Positions 52,156 to 52,286 of a stretch of DNA of 52,286 nucleotides are shown here, piece by piece (within the stretch, counting starts at the first letter, position 1; every line of letters begins with the position of its first letter). The notes under the pieces were generated by a model. It was not told where the DNA came from. It made no database searches and was given only the letters and a program-made list of their open reading frames with translations. Position numbers and translations under genes: made by a program. This stretch comes from an uncultured Sphingosinicella sp. (GTDB lineage Bacteria > Pseudomonadota > Alphaproteobacteria > Sphingomonadales > Sphingomonadaceae), in the NCBI GenBank assembly GCA_946886275.1, contig CAMPIH010000002.1, positions 1-52,286 of the forward strand, written 5' to 3'.

Positions 52156-52286
52156 TTGGACTATCAACGCATCTTCGCGGAGGCGATCGAACGGCTGCAT
52201 GCCGAAGGCCGCTATCGCGTCTTCATCGACATCCTGCGCAACAAGGGCGCCTTTCCCAATGCGCGCTGCTTCGCCGGGCATAACGG
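52156..52286 (+). CDS. hemA: 5-aminolevulinate synthase (5' end only)
   Basis: Only 43 codons are visible. They read 'DYQRIFAEAIERLHAEGRY' and then 'FIDILRNKGAFPNARCFAGHN', which matches the N-terminus of ALAS (C4 pathway), the enzyme making 5-aminolevulinate from glycine and succinyl-CoA. This pathway marks alphaproteobacteria. The start is TTG 52156 with AGGAAG 6 bases upstream. The gene continues past the window. Confidence 0.9.
   Translation, partial: MDYQRIFAEAIERLHAEGRYRVFIDILRNKGAFPNARCFAGHN

Noticed and set aside
1..52286. tRNA genes, CRISPR arrays, insertion sequences and prophage genes
   Set aside because: I looked for cloverleaf-like segments, repeat-spacer arrays, terminal inverted repeats with transposases and phage proteins and found none by eye. 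A tRNAscan or Infernal run would be needed to exclude small RNAs.

Overview
The window is a GC-rich, gene-dense piece of an alphaproteobacterial chromosome, most likely from the Sphingomonadales (Sphingomonas-like). The evidence is a C4-type 5-aminolevulinate synthase (hemA) at the right edge, the gene orders mutM<>ubiE-ubiB-coaBC-dut, smr-mltA-tim44<>secB and rpsT next to dnaA, and the character of the proteins themselves. This placement comes from reading gene order and protein sequence, not from a search. Nearly all genes are core housekeeping. I see no insertion sequence, prophage, CRISPR array, tRNA or rRNA gene.

Layout, left to right. 0-6 kb: the 5' part of radA (minus strand), a short HPF-type ribosome factor, an EEP-fold hydrolase, a serine hydrolase and a divergent patatin-like lipase. 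5.5-10.2 kb: lapA-pyrF-accD-folC, then convergent ampG. 10.3-18.5 kb: an orphan Rieske oxygenase, a receiver-only response regulator, rluB-rsmD, a UvrD/PcrA helicase, a TPR plus aspartyl/asparaginyl beta-hydroxylase protein and an MFS exporter. 18.5-24.8 kb: a 2OG-Fe(II) oxygenase, cysK overlapping an ATP-grasp ligase, an unusual M20 peptidase, a small membrane protein with a stress-type promoter, comM/yifB and a PGPGW membrane protein.

24.8-28.8 kb: the rpmH-rnpA-yidD-yidC-engB operon with a GST. 28.8-36.1 kb: cupin, dapE, smr, mltA, a Tim44-like protein, secB, murJ and trpS. 36.1-40.2 kb: a DUF4136 lipoprotein, a 55-residue protein in its own terminator-bounded unit, dnaA, an AT-rich intergenic region, rpsT and mutM. 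40.3-44.2 kb: ubiE-ubiB-coaBC-dut. 44.2-52.3 kb: two tandem secreted paralogues, moeB/thiF-like, a SHOCT-like protein, an FKBP, topA, dprA, plsY, murI and the start of hemA.

Functionally the region combines envelope biogenesis (ampG, mltA, murJ, murI, dapE, plsY, yidC/yidD, secB), translation and ribosome assembly (rpsT, rpmH, rnpA, rluB, rsmD, engB, trpS, HPF), replication and repair (dnaA, topA, radA, uvrD, mutM, dprA, dut), and cofactor synthesis (ubiE/ubiB, coaBC, folC, hemA). Genes are tightly packed: many same-strand pairs share 4-base ATGA/GTGA/TTGA junctions, and five of the nine convergent pairs overlap at their 3' ends.

The most notable observations are: an in-frame TGA in the essential gene yidC; an rnpA frame with no canonical start except an ATG 7 bases upstream of rpmH, giving a Thermus-like nested rpmH/rnpA arrangement; an exact EcfG-type promoter match before a small membrane protein; a 55-residue orphan gene with its own inverted repeat and terminators; cysK fused by overlap to an ATP-grasp ligase; an M20 peptidase lacking two metal-site residues; and the absence of trpF-trpB-trpA between pyrF and accD.
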